A stretch of DNA of 64,000 bases, from NCBI GenBank assembly GCA_017443515.1, contig JAFRXM010000022.1:1-64000 (forward strand), in the 5' to 3' direction. Source of the stretch: Bacillota bacterium (GTDB lineage Bacteria > Bacillota > Clostridia > Peptostreptococcales > Anaerovoracaceae). Under the pieces are notes generated by a model. That model was not told where the DNA came from. It saw nothing but the letters and a program-made list of their open reading frames with translations, and did no database searches. Position numbers and translations under genes: made by a program. Numbering within the stretch: position 1 is the first letter of the stretch; each line of letters opens with the position of its first letter. This document shows positions 20,291 through 28,789 of the stretch, piece after piece.

Positions 20291-23200
20291 TGTTCCACAA
20301 AGATACGTTCAGGTTAATACGGAAGACCTTCAACAGGTTCTTCTCACTGGTGATGATAGTCCTCATAGGCGTAGCCTTCATGATGGGCCTTCTTTCCACG
20401 CGGGGAATAATGGAGGAGAACGTGGACAGGTACTCGGACGAGTGCGATCTTCAGGATGTGCAGCTGTTCTCGTCCTACGGTTTTGACGACGCCGATGTTG
20501 AAGAGATAAGAAAGCTGGAATACGTGGACAAGGTGTTCCCCAGCCGCTTTGCGGACGTCTATTCGTCCACAGCGGACGGAGACGTTATGGTCGCCCGCAT
20601 ACAGGAAGTAAAGCGCGACGTCGGAAAGTTCGAGCTCATCGACGGGCGCCTTCCCTTAGGCGACGGCGAAGTAGCCGTGCTGGACAGCGGAATGACCAAG
20701 GGCTCTTATAAGATAGGCGAACGCCTCACCCTCTTTCTCGAGGATTCGGACATCAAAGACATACTGAGGACCGACAGCTTCACTATCGTCGGAATAGTAA
20801 AGACACCGGACCACATGGCAAAGACCCTTGGCACGGGGACTCTGAAGAACAAGGACCTCAACATAGTTCTCTACGCCGGCAACAGCATATTCCTTTCCGA
20901 CTACTACACTTCAGTATTCTTTACCGTAAAAGGCGCCGCGCAGTACAACAGCTTCGGAGATGAGTACGACACATTCATGGAGGATACGCTCGAGGATTTC
21001 AAAAGTTTTGCCAAAAAGCAGCAGGAAGTGCGCAAGGAATCCGTGCTTGCCGAGTACCGCGAGGAGATAGAAAAAGGAGAAAAAGAGCTCGAGGAGAAGA
21101 AGACCGAAGGCCAGCAGCAGCTCGACGACGCCAAAAAGCAGCTCGACGACGCCAACATCCAGATCATTTCTGCGGAAGCCCAGATAAAGACCGTTGAAAC
21201 AGCGCTCAGCACCCTGATCGAAAGGCAGCGCAGCGTGGAAAGCCAGTACGCCCAGAGAAAGGCGGAATACGAAAAGAAGACCGCTGAGATAGAAGCAGCA
21301 GACGAGGCCGGACGCAGTTTTGAGGAGATATTCGCGCAGCTGTCCACCGAATACGCCACGTACACCGCGCTGAGGACCATGCTGGACGGCGCTGAAGGAG
21401 CCTACGCGGAAGGCATAAAGCGCGCCATGGCTGAGCTCGATTCCAGATACGGCGGCTCGATAGAAAACACCTTCACGGAATACACCGCCGTGGAGCAGGA
21501 CAGAGTATACTGCGAGGCTCTTTCAAGAGAAGTGGAGCTGGCTGCCGAAGCCGAAAGCCGCGCAAGGGCTGAACTCAGGAAGATGCGCTGGCAGGTCACC
21601 GAAGGCAGAAAGCAGTACGAAGAAGGCCTTGCCGAATACGAAAAAGGCCTCGCCGAGTTCAACACCCAGATAGAAAAAGCCGAGATCGATATACGCAAAG
21701 CGTACCAGCAACTGGAGGAGCTCCCGGACGCCCAGTGGATGATACTCGACCGCAGCAGCCACTACTCCACAGCCATGTTCACACAGAACGCCAAGCAGAT
21801 GGGCTCCATAGGCATTTACATGCCCCTGCTCTTCTTCCTCGTAGCGGCGCTTGTGTGCCTTACCACCATGACCCGCCTCGTGGACGAACAGCGCGGCCAG
21901 ATAGGCGTGTTCAGAGCGCTCGGCTTTTCCAAGTGGAAGATCATCTCAAAATACGTGATCTACGCGCTCACCGCCACGTTCATAGGCGGCTTTATAGGGC
22001 TGTTCGTCGGCATGGCGATATTTCCTACAGTTATCTATGAGACCTGGAGGCTGATGTATGACCTGCCGCAGAGGATCATGAGCTTCTCGCTGACGAACGC
22101 AGCGATATGCATACTTTCCTTCGCTGTGCTCATAGCGGCGGTCACGATCTATGTGGCAAACAAGACCCTCCGCGAGGTGCCAAGCCAGCTGATGCGCCCC
22201 AAGCCCCCCAAGAACGCCAAAAAAGTTTTCCTGGAGAAGATACCCTTCCTGTGGAACCTGCTGACATTCACCGGCAAGATCACCGCAAGGAACCTCATAA
22301 GATACAGGGCACGCGCCCTTATGACCATCATAGGTGTAGCCGGCTGCACGAGCCTTCTTGTGCTGGGCTGGGGCATCAAGGACTCGATACACGACGTCGT
22401 GGCCATACAGTTCGGGCAGATCTTCGACTACGATTACACCATAAGCCTGGAATCCGATGAGGAACTGGACAAGATACAGGAAGCACTGGGAAAAGACCTG
22501 TCAAACGAGAAGGCCGTGCCCTACATGACCTACTCCTCCAAGGTCTACCTCAGCGGCGATGAGCCCACCATAAACGTAATAGTGGTGGATGCCCGCGAAG
22601 GAAGCGACGTGCTCAAACTTCACAGAACGGACAAGACCACGCCCCTTAAGATCAGAAACAGCGGCGTGGTGATCTCCGAGAAATTCGCCAAAAACAACGG
22701 ACTTTCCGAAGGCGACATCATTACTTTTGAATCCGCCAACGGCATAAAAAACAGCGTTAAGATAAACGCCATATGCGAGATGTACTTCCAGCACTACCTG
22801 TACATCTCCGAGGACCAGTACGACGAGCTCTTCAGCGAGCCGCTGCACCCCAACGCCATAGCCCTTCGCAACAGCGAGGAGAGCGCACAGGAGATAGAAG
22901 AGCAGATAAAGGATTTCGAAGGATACTCGGGTCTTATGGATTTCTCGAGCCTTACCGACCAGTTCAACACCATGCTGGATGCCCTCAACTTTATAATTCT
23001 GGTCATAATCATAACGGCCGGGTCTCTTGCCTTCGTGGTGCTTATTAACCTGACGCAGGTCAATATCAGCGAGCGCATCAGGGAGATAGCAACGCTCAAA
23101 GTCCTGGGCTTCCACGATTCGGAGGTCAACTCCTACATATTCAAGGAGATCTTCCTGCTGTCGCTTATGGGGAGCATTCTGGGGCTGCCGCTTGGCGTCG

Positions 23201-23385
23201 TGGAGCACCGCTTCATAATGACGGTCATAAACATGGAGATGATAATGTTCGGCAACCAGGTGAAGCCGCTTAGCTTCGTGCTGGCATTCGCCGTGACCAT
23301 CGTGTTTACCGTGATAGTGCTCTTCCTCACCAGAAGGCCGCTGCGCAAGGTGCAGATGATCGAATCGCTCAAATCAGTGGAATAG
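20290..23385 (+). CDS. Large FtsX-family permease with coiled-coil
   Basis: A 1031-residue permease with two FtsX modules. A first membrane segment lies at about 17-36, then an extracytoplasmic MacB-like domain. A long charged coiled-coil follows (about 240-480, rich in EKELEEKK and KKQLDDA heptads), then three membrane segments (about 500-620). A second extracytoplasmic region comes next, and three C-terminal segments end with RPLRKVQMIES. Such permeases with the ATPase upstream act as mechanotransmitters that move lipids or peptides at the membrane rather than as channels. The extracellular coiled-coil distinguishes it from plain antimicrobial-peptide exporters and could span the wall. It is controlled with the upstream TetR gene. 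Confidence 0.87.
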   Translation: MFHKDTFRLIRKTFNRFFSLVMIVLIGVAFMMGLLSTRGIMEENVDRYSDECDLQDVQLFSSYGFDDADVEEIRKLEYVDKVFPSRFADVYSSTADGDVMVARIQEVKRDVGKFELIDGRLPLGDGEVAVLDSGMTKGSYKIGERLTLFLEDSDIKDILRTDSFTIVGIVKTPDHMAKTLGTGTLKNKDLNIVLYAGNSIFLSDYYTSVFFTVKGAAQYNSFGDEYDTFMEDTLEDFKSFAKKQQEVRKESVLAEYREEIEKGEKELEEKKTEGQQQLDDAKKQLDDANIQIISAEAQIKTVETALSTLIERQRSVESQYAQRKAEYEKKTAEIEAADEAGRSFEEIFAQLSTEYATYTALRTMLDGAEGAYAEGIKRAMAELDSRYGGSIENTFTEYTAVEQDRVYCEALSREVELAAEAESRARAELRKMRWQVTEGRKQYEEGLAEYEKGLAEFNTQIEKAEIDIRKAYQQLEELPDAQWMILDRSSHYSTAMFTQNAKQMGSIGIYMPLLFFLVAALVCLTTMTRLVDEQRGQIGVFRALGFSKWKIISKYVIYALTATFIGGFIGLFVGMAIFPTVIYETWRLMYDLPQRIMSFSLTNAAICILSFAVLIAAVTIYVANKTLREVPSQLMRPKPPKNAKKVFLEKIPFLWNLLTFTGKITARNLIRYRARALMTIIGVAGCTSLLVLGWGIKDSIHDVVAIQFGQIFDYDYTISLESDEELDKIQEALGKDLSNEKAVPYMTYSSKVYLSGDEPTINVIVVDAREGSDVLKLHRTDKTTPLKIRNSGVVISEKFAKNNGLSEGDIITFESANGIKNSVKINAICEMYFQHYLYISEDQYDELFSEPLHPNAIALRNSEESAQEIEEQIKDFEGYSGLMDFSSLTDQFNTMLDALNFIILVIIITAGSLAFVVLINLTQVNISERIREIATLKVLGFHDSEVNSYIFKEIFLLSLMGSILGLPLGVVEHRFIMTVINMEMIMFGNQVKPLSFVLAFAVTIVFTVIVLFLTRRPLRKVQMIESLKSVE

Positions 23386-23414
23386 CCCGCCCATTCGGCT
23401 GCTGCAACTAATGC

Positions 23415-23443
23415 TTGCCCAAAACCTTTCTATAGTGTAGAAT
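23415..23443 (+). promoter_or_regulatory. Promoter of the glycosyltransferase operon
   Basis: TTGCCC (23415-23420) and TAGAAT (23438-23443), 17 bases apart, 30 bases before the ATG at 23473. No terminator is evident after the preceding permease gene. Confidence 0.55.
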
Positions 23444-23472
23444 ATAACGAGTATTGGGAGAGTCTGGAGAAT

Positions 23473-24156
23473 ATGGACAACGCAACTATAGCGGTCCTTC
23501 TGCCCTGCTACAACGAAGCCGCCACCATAGACAAGGTGGTCAGGGATTTCCGCAGGGTACTGCCGCAGGCAACTGTATACGTCTACGACAACAACAGCAC
23601 AGACGGCACCGACAAAATAGCCGAAGCTGCAGGTGCTGTTGTTCGTTATGAGAAGAATCAGGGCAAGGGCTGCGTCGTAAGAAGCATGTTCAGGGACATA
23701 GACGCGGACTGCTACATCATGGCGGACGGCGACGACACCTACCCCGCCGAAAGCTCCCCCGAGATGGCTGAGCTGGTGCTTTCAGGCCAGGCCGACATGG
23801 TGATAGGCGACAGGCTCTCATCCAGCTATTTTACTGAAAACAAGCGCGCTTTTCACGGCTTTGGGAACAAGCTCGTAAGGGCGCTGGTAAACACCCTCTA
23901 CCACGGGGATCTTAACGACATAATGAGCGGCCAGCGGGCCTTTTCAAAGGACTTCGTAAAGAGCTTCCCGGCCATTTCCGACGGTTTTCAGATCGAGACC
24001 GAGATGGCCATATTCGCTCTCAAGCACAAAAAACGCGTTAAGGAAGTCGTGGTCCAGTACCGCGACAGGCCAGAAGGCAGCGTCTCCAAGCTCAACACCG
24101 TAAAGGACGGAGCGCGCGTGCTGGCCATGATAGCAAAGCTTGCCTCAAAATACTGA
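23473..24156 (+). CDS. Family 2 glycosyltransferase
   Basis: A 227-residue cytoplasmic GT-A fold enzyme without membrane anchors. The nucleotide-sugar signature VLLPCYNEAATIDKVV and the metal-binding ADGDDTYP (DxD) motif are clear, with the acceptor-side GDRL and SGQRAFSK segments. Enzymes of this length and sequence type resemble polyprenyl-phosphate sugar transferases (DPM/GtrB-like) and often lie beside GtrA proteins, as here. The predicted role is transfer of a sugar to a lipid carrier for surface glycan decoration. Confidence 0.87.
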   Translation: MDNATIAVLLPCYNEAATIDKVVRDFRRVLPQATVYVYDNNSTDGTDKIAEAAGAVVRYEKNQGKGCVVRSMFRDIDADCYIMADGDDTYPAESSPEMAELVLSGQADMVIGDRLSSSYFTENKRAFHGFGNKLVRALVNTLYHGDLNDIMSGQRAFSKDFVKSFPAISDGFQIETEMAIFALKHKKRVKEVVVQYRDRPEGSVSKLNTVKDGARVLAMIAKLASKY

Positions 24157-24176
24157 TACGGCAGGCACCATCAGAT

Positions 24177-24626
24177 ATGAAAGATAAGATAGTAAAACTC
24201 TTTAAAATAGTATTCAGCAGGGAATTCATAACCCAGGTGGTGATGTTCGGCATAGCCGGCGGCACCACAGCCATCATAGACTGGGGCGTTCTTGCCATTT
24301 GCGTAAGGCTTCTGCACATGGATCCTATCCTGGGCAACGTGTTTTCCTTCCTGATCTCTGTCACCTACAACTACTGGGCAAACGCCAAGTTCGTGTTCAA
24401 GTTCGACAACAGCAAAGGCAAAGGCCGCGTGTACATCACCTTCGTGGCTCTTGCTGCTGTGGGATTCTTTATAAACCAGGCGACGATGCTTGTTGGCAAC
24501 AAGCTTTTGCACTACGATCCGCTGATCGTTAAAGTTGCAGGCATCGCCCTTGCCGCGATCTTCAATTTCTTCTCAAGAAAGCTTCTTCTGGAACAGAAAA
24601 AGGCAAAGGAGCCCGCTGAAGAATGA
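24177..24626 (+). CDS. GtrA-like membrane protein
   Basis: A 149-residue protein with four hydrophobic segments and the family motif FGIAGGTTAIIDWGVLAI near the N-terminus, then SFLISVTYNYWANAKFVF and FNFFSRKLLL. GtrA proteins are thought to flip lipid-linked sugars across the membrane. It lies between a GtrB-like transferase and a GT-C-like protein, completing the usual three-part set. Its end overlaps the next gene by four bases (ATGA). Confidence 0.87.
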   Translation: MKDKIVKLFKIVFSREFITQVVMFGIAGGTTAIIDWGVLAICVRLLHMDPILGNVFSFLISVTYNYWANAKFVFKFDNSKGKGRVYITFVALAAVGFFINQATMLVGNKLLHYDPLIVKVAGIALAAIFNFFSRKLLLEQKKAKEPAEE

Positions 24627-26092
24627 AAAAGTTCATCCGCGACGATCAAAACTGGTTCGCGAAGCTGTGCAAGATGATAATACTCTGCATACCCATGATG
24701 TATGCGGGAGTTACGATGGACAACGATTTCTGGTTCATCATCAACCACGGAAGGTACATTCTTGCGCACGGGTTTACGAATATAGAGCCGTTCACGGTGC
24801 ACGAAGGGCTGGCTTTCAGTTTCGAGAAGTGGCTTACCTGCATAGTGTTCTACAAGGTCTACGACTGGTTCGGCGCCTGGGGCATGTATATTTTCATGCT
24901 GCTATTGTTCGGCATCATCCTGGCTCTCTTCTACAAGGCCTGCCTCATCTTTTCCAAGGGAAACGAAAACGTCAGCATCATACTCACAGCAGTCATCATG
25001 AGCGTTTTGGCGTGGGCTTACGTAAGGACCAGGCCCCAGATGTTCAGCTACATCTTCCTTCTGGCCGAGCTCATATGCCTGGAACGCTATGCGCGCACCG
25101 GAAAGCCCAGGAAGCTCTACCCGCTGCCTGTGTTCGCCTTCCTGTACATGCAGTTCCACTCCACCATGCTGCCCATATTCTTCATCATGGCCCTGCCCTA
25201 CCTCTGCGATTACGGCTGGGTGGACCTTCTTGGCGTTCAGGGCGGGCGCTACTGGAAGAGGCCTATATACATAATGCTTGTGATAAGCGCGGTGGTGACC
25301 CTGGGCAATCCCTACACCTGGCGCTCGTTCGTGTACCTGATAAACTCCCTCAACGACGGCGGGCTTCTGTCAACCATCAACGAGGTGAAGCGCTCCAGTT
25401 TCAACGATATAAAGAGCTACAGCGGACCGGTGATAGTCTGCCAGGGGCTGTACATACTGCTCAGGATCTTCAGAAGGATCAAGTACAAGAAGAAAGAGAA
25501 GTTCCCTCTGCGCTACCTGCTGATGCTGGGCGGAACCTTCGCCATGGCGCTTTACGCGGTGAGGAACAACGCGTTCTTCCTGCTGATGGGCGGGCCTATC
25601 TGCGCCTGGGAGCTCAGGCACATCGATCTCAATTTCAAGTTCATGCCGGCGCTGAAAAAGCTCGGGGCTTTCGTGGTCATAGGCTGCATGATATACAACT
25701 GGAGCTTCTCCTACGACATAATGCGGAGCACCTACGCGTGGCGGGTGCTTGACAAGTTCGCGGAGATACACCCCGACACGGATATAAAGATGTACACGGA
25801 CTTCAACTGCGGATCGTACGCGGAATGGAAGGGTTTCAGATGCTATGCCGACCCGCGCGCCGAAGTGTTCTTAAAGAGCGTCAACGGCAAGGAGGATATT
25901 CTGGCCGAGATCTGGGACAGCATGCACGCAAAGATCCACGCTTCGGATCTTCAGGAAAAATACAATTTCGACTACTGGCTGGTGCAGAAAGATTACTGGA
26001 TGGATTCGCACTTAAAATACGCGAAGGACTACGAGCTCATCTGCGAAGAAGACGACTACAAAGTCTACAAATACCTGCCTAACGACAAATAA
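24623..26092 (+). CDS. Polytopic membrane protein, GT-C-like
   Basis: A 489-residue protein with about ten hydrophobic segments and a soluble C-terminal domain of about 120 residues. The first outer loop reads MDNDFWFIINHGRYILAHG followed by EPFT, an acidic motif after the first membrane segment like the catalytic loop of GT-C glycosyltransferases. No closer family was recognised. With the upstream GtrB- and GtrA-like genes it would make the third component, a transferase moving a lipid-linked sugar to a surface polymer. That role is inferred from context; the acceptor is unknown. A bidirectional terminator follows 3 bases after the stop. Confidence 0.65.
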   Translation: MKKFIRDDQNWFAKLCKMIILCIPMMYAGVTMDNDFWFIINHGRYILAHGFTNIEPFTVHEGLAFSFEKWLTCIVFYKVYDWFGAWGMYIFMLLLFGIILALFYKACLIFSKGNENVSIILTAVIMSVLAWAYVRTRPQMFSYIFLLAELICLERYARTGKPRKLYPLPVFAFLYMQFHSTMLPIFFIMALPYLCDYGWVDLLGVQGGRYWKRPIYIMLVISAVVTLGNPYTWRSFVYLINSLNDGGLLSTINEVKRSSFNDIKSYSGPVIVCQGLYILLRIFRRIKYKKKEKFPLRYLLMLGGTFAMALYAVRNNAFFLLMGGPICAWELRHIDLNFKFMPALKKLGAFVVIGCMIYNWSFSYDIMRSTYAWRVLDKFAEIHPDTDIKMYTDFNCGSYAEWKGFRCYADPRAEVFLKSVNGKEDILAEIWDSMHAKIHASDLQEKYNFDYWLVQKDYWMDSHLKYAKDYELICEEDDYKVYKYLPNDK

Positions 26093-26095
26093 AAA

Positions 26096-26131
26096 ACGGT
26101 GGAGAGGAACCGTCCCTCTCCACCGTATTTT
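26096..26131. terminator. Bidirectional terminator between convergent genes
   Basis: A perfect 12-bp stem (26096-26107 with 26115-26126) with a 7-base loop, T-rich on the plus-strand side and A-rich on the other. It serves both the membrane-protein gene and nagB. Its core AACCGTCCC is shared with the palindromic repeats at 32926 and 52289, so it may have arisen from the same repeat family. Confidence 0.88.
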
Positions 26132-26137
26132 TATGCT

Positions 26138-26941
26138 CTACAGCCTTTCTTTCTTCTCTATGTCCAGGAAGTACTTGTAAGTGTCTACGGTAAGCTCGCC
26201 GCAGGCTGCTTCGTCGCAGGCGATTATGGCGCCGTTGTGCATCTGAAGAGCGCTGCAGGTCCACTTGTGGCTGACGTTGCCTTCAACTGTTGCGGCAAGC
26301 GCCCTGGCCTTGTTGTGGCCGTTGATGAGGATCAGCACTTCTTTGGAATCGGTGACAGTGCCGACGCCCACGGAAAGAGCCTGGGAAGGCACCTTTTCAG
26401 GGTCGTTTCCGAAGAAGCGGCTGTTTACGATGCGGGTGTCTGTAGTGAGGTTCCTGACTCCTGTGCGGGAAGTGAGCGAAGTGAACGGCTCGTTGAACGC
26501 GATGTGGCCGTCTACGCCTATACCGCCCATGAAGAGGTCAATTCCGCCGTAGGAAGCGATCTTTGCTTCGTAGCGGGCACACTCGCCTTCGGGATCGTCT
26601 GTCATGCCGTTGAGTATATTGATGTTTTCGGGCTTCATGTCCACGAGGTGGTCGAAGAAGTTGTCGTGCATGAAGTACCAGTAGCTCTGGTCGTGTTCGT
26701 GAGGCAGGCCCAGGTACTCGTCCATGTTGAAGGTAACGACGTTTGCGAAGGAAAGCTCCCCTGCCTGGTTCTGGCGGGCCAGTTCCTTATACACTCCAAT
26801 GGGGCTGGACCCTGTGGGAAGGCCAAGCACGAATGGCCTGTCCTTTTCGGGGCCGGCATTGTGAGCCTTGATCTTTGCTGCGATATAGTCCGCAGCCCAT
26901 TTGCACATCTTGTTATAATCGTCCTGTATTACTACTCTCAT
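26138..26941 (-). CDS. nagB: Glucosamine-6-phosphate deaminase
   Basis: A 267-residue enzyme that interconverts glucosamine-6-phosphate with fructose-6-phosphate and ammonia. The phosphate-binding [10 protein letters not shown], the catalytic region [17 protein letters not shown] and the active-site [14 protein letters not shown] (Asp and His of the catalytic pair, then Glu) are intact, with allosteric-type C-terminal residues. GGAG lies before the ATG. It is a single-gene unit: its own strong promoter lies at 27159-27187, a glmS-type ribozyme lies in the leader and a terminator follows. Control by a GlcN6P-sensing ribozyme would be unusual for a catabolic deaminase, and suggests that here the enzyme may also run in the synthetic direction. 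No glmS or nagA is in the window. Confidence 0.95.
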   Translation of the reverse strand: MRVVIQDDYNKMCKWAADYIAAKIKAHNAGPEKDRPFVLGLPTGSSPIGVYKELARQNQAGELSFANVVTFNMDEYLGLPHEHDQSYWYFMHDNFFDHLVDMKPENINILNGMTDDPEGECARYEAKIASYGGIDLFMGGIGVDGHIAFNEPFTSLTSRTGVRNLTTDTRIVNSRFFGNDPEKVPSQALSVGVGTVTDSKEVLILINGHNKARALAATVEGNVSHKWTCSALQMHNGAIIACDEAACGELTVDTYKYFLDIEKKERL

Positions 26942-26975
26942 TTTTTTCTCCTGTTGTTATGTTTTGCGGCTGCGG

Positions 26976-27110
26976 CAGGGCCTCTGTTACAGTTTTGATT
27001 CTGTTTTTTGCTCCCTGTCTGACGACTTGCCGTAAACGCCGTGACAGCATCCGCCGAGTCTTTCGACAACTGCCATTCCTCGTCACCCGTTCCCGGGCCT
27101 GGCGCTAATA
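26976..27110 (-). ncRNA. glmS-type self-cleaving ribozyme in the nagB leader
   Basis: On the minus strand the leader contains, in order, A followed by GCGCCAG (the cleavage-site segment, with cleavage expected between 27106 and 27105), a CCCG/CGGG hairpin, GACGAGG, a TGGCAG/CTGTCA stem that encloses TCGA and TCGGCGGATG, and then GCAAG. These are the conserved blocks of the glmS ribozyme core, in the right order and spacing, as I know them from the Bacillus subtilis and Thermoanaerobacter tengcongensis ribozymes. A CAGGG/CCCTG stem (27013-27017 with 26976-26980), with an inner ACAG/CTGT, may be the P4-like 3' domain. The ribozyme lies between the promoter at 27159 and the nagB start. Confidence 0.87.
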
Positions 27111-27158
27111 GTTTCCCGGTTTTCTCCTTTCTGAAAGAAGACTATTTTATTTCTTTAA

Positions 27159-27187
27159 ATAATAACTTAAATTACATTAAATGTCAA
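27159..27187 (-). promoter_or_regulatory. Promoter of the ribozyme-nagB unit
   Basis: On the minus strand a perfect TTGACA (27182-27187) and TATTAT (27159-27164) are separated by 17 AT-rich bases. Transcription starts near 27152, about 45 bases before the ribozyme cleavage site. Confidence 0.82.
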
Positions 27188-27198
27188 TCACACGCGGG

Positions 27199-27855
27199 TC
27201 AGTCGCCAATGATGGCTTTAAACTCGCGGACTCTTGCGGGGATGTCCTCTGCTCCGAAGACCGCCGAGCCTGCGACCAGGATGTCGCAGCCGGCATCTTT
27301 TAGCATCGCGGCGTTGGAGAGCGTTACTCCGCCGTCGACTTCTATCACAAAATTCAGTTTTTCCTGCTCCCTGATATAACTGAGCCTTCTGATCTTATCC
27401 ACGGCGCCCGGGATGAACTTCTGCCCCCCGAATCCTGGATTCACCGACATGATCAGCACCATGTCGAGGTCGTCGAGAACGTATTCCAGCACAGACAGCG
27501 AAGTGGCCGGGTTGAGGGCGACTCCTGCCTTTACGCCAAGGTCTTTTATCTGCTGGACCACCCTGTGCAGGTGGGTGCAGGCCTCCTGGTGCACGCATAT
27601 GAATTCGGTCTGCGGCGTTACGAAATCTTTAAGCCTCAGCTCCGGATGCTCTATCATCAGGTGCACGTCGAAAGGCAGGGAGGTCTTTCCCGCCATGCTC
27701 TTTACCACAGGTCCTCCGAAGGTGATATTCGGGACGAAAGCCCCGTCCATCACGTCCATGTGGACGTAGTCGGCGCCGCCTTCCTCAATGAGCGAGACCT
27801 GCTGCGCAAGCCTTGAAAAATCCGATGACAGTATGGATGGTGCCAGTTTTGACAT
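27199..27855 (-). CDS. rpe: Ribulose-phosphate 3-epimerase
   Basis: A 218-residue TIM-barrel enzyme of the pentose phosphate pathway that interconverts ribulose-5-phosphate and xylulose-5-phosphate. The motifs LAPSILSSDFSRL, HMDVMDGAFVPNITFG (catalytic Asp and metal His), VHQEA and MSVNPGFGGQKFI are complete. GGGAGG lies 5 bases before the ATG. It follows rsgA, the usual Firmicutes order at the end of the prkC-rsgA-rpe cluster. Confidence 0.96.
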   Translation of the reverse strand: MSKLAPSILSSDFSRLAQQVSLIEEGGADYVHMDVMDGAFVPNITFGGPVVKSMAGKTSLPFDVHLMIEHPELRLKDFVTPQTEFICVHQEACTHLHRVVQQIKDLGVKAGVALNPATSLSVLEYVLDDLDMVLIMSVNPGFGGQKFIPGAVDKIRRLSYIREQEKLNFVIEVDGGVTLSNAAMLKDAGCDILVAGSAVFGAEDIPARVREFKAIIGD

Positions 27856-27865
27856 GATGACCTCC

Positions 27866-27880
27866 CGGGGACAGACCCCG
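27866..27880 (-). repeat. Small palindrome before rpe
   Basis: CGGGG and CCCCG enclose ACAGA, forming a 5-bp hairpin that ends next to the rpe ribosome binding site. The GGGGAC core recalls the repeat family at 26096, 32926 and 52289. It could mask or mark the translation start. Confidence 0.45.
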
Positions 27881-27886
27881 CAAAAC

Positions 27887-28786
27887 TCAGTATTTTTCAG
27901 CCTCTGCGGCTGCTTTGTATATCTCTTTGTAGGACTCGTATCTTGTGTATGATATCAGCCCTTCTTCCACAGCTTTTCTCACAGTGCAGTCTGGCTCGGA
28001 CAGGTGCCTGCAGTCAGAAAAGCGGCATCCGTGCGCGTGCTCCGCGATATCCGGGAAGAGCCCCGCGACCTCCCTTGAGGCCAGGCCTATGTTCTCGAAG
28101 GATGTGAAGCCCGGCGTATCGAAGAGGAAGAATCCGTCCCCTTTGAAAAGCTCGCTGTGGCGGGTGGTGTTTTTGCCGCGTCCGAGCTTTTTGCTGACCT
28201 CCCCTGTGGCGCTCTTCTCCTCGCCTAAAAGCAGGTTGGCTATAGAAGACTTGCCGACGCCGGAAGGGCCTGCAAGAGCTGCTTTCTTTCCGTGAAGGCA
28301 GCTCTTAAGCTCATCAAGGCCGCTGCCGTCGCGGGCCGACACCAGCACCAGCGGGTACACCCCGCGGAAGTGCTCCGAAAGCTCTTCGAGCTGCCTGGGA
28401 CCTGCAAGATCTGTCTTGTTTACGACCACCACCAGCTCCGCGTTCTTCTGTTCCGCCGCTATGGCGACCCTGTCAAGCATCAGAAGCGAAGGCGCCGGGT
28501 GCTTTACCGAAGCCACAAGGAGCATCAGCTCCACGTTGGCGACGGGCGGACGGTCGAACCAGTTGAGCCTTTTGAGTATGCGTTCTACCGCGCCAACACC
28601 CATATCAGGGCTGCTTGCGGAAGGCTGCTGCCCCGGAGGCGCCACGACCGAAAGCTCCACGTCATCTCCTACCAGAGGTGTGATACCGTCTTTTTTGAAG
28701 ATGCCGCGCGCCCTGCACTCGTAGACCGTGCCTTCAGCCCAGACGTAGTAGAAGCCGCCTATTCCTTTTATAATAGTACCGCGCAT
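27887..28786 (-). CDS. rsgA: Ribosome small-subunit-dependent GTPase RsgA
   Basis: A 299-residue circularly permuted GTPase that checks maturation of the 30S subunit. It has an N-terminal OB-fold (about 1-70). The GTPase motifs come in permuted order: G4 VVNKTD, then G1 GPSGVGKSS, then G3 DTPGF. A C-terminal zinc knuckle contains HGCRFSDCRHLSEPDC. It starts 3 bases after the prkC stop and is followed by rpe. Confidence 0.96.
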   Translation of the reverse strand: MRGTIIKGIGGFYYVWAEGTVYECRARGIFKKDGITPLVGDDVELSVVAPPGQQPSASSPDMGVGAVERILKRLNWFDRPPVANVELMLLVASVKHPAPSLLMLDRVAIAAEQKNAELVVVVNKTDLAGPRQLEELSEHFRGVYPLVLVSARDGSGLDELKSCLHGKKAALAGPSGVGKSSIANLLLGEEKSATGEVSKKLGRGKNTTRHSELFKGDGFFLFDTPGFTSFENIGLASREVAGLFPDIAEHAHGCRFSDCRHLSEPDCTVRKAVEEGLISYTRYESYKEIYKAAAEAEKY

Positions 28787-28789
28787 AGA

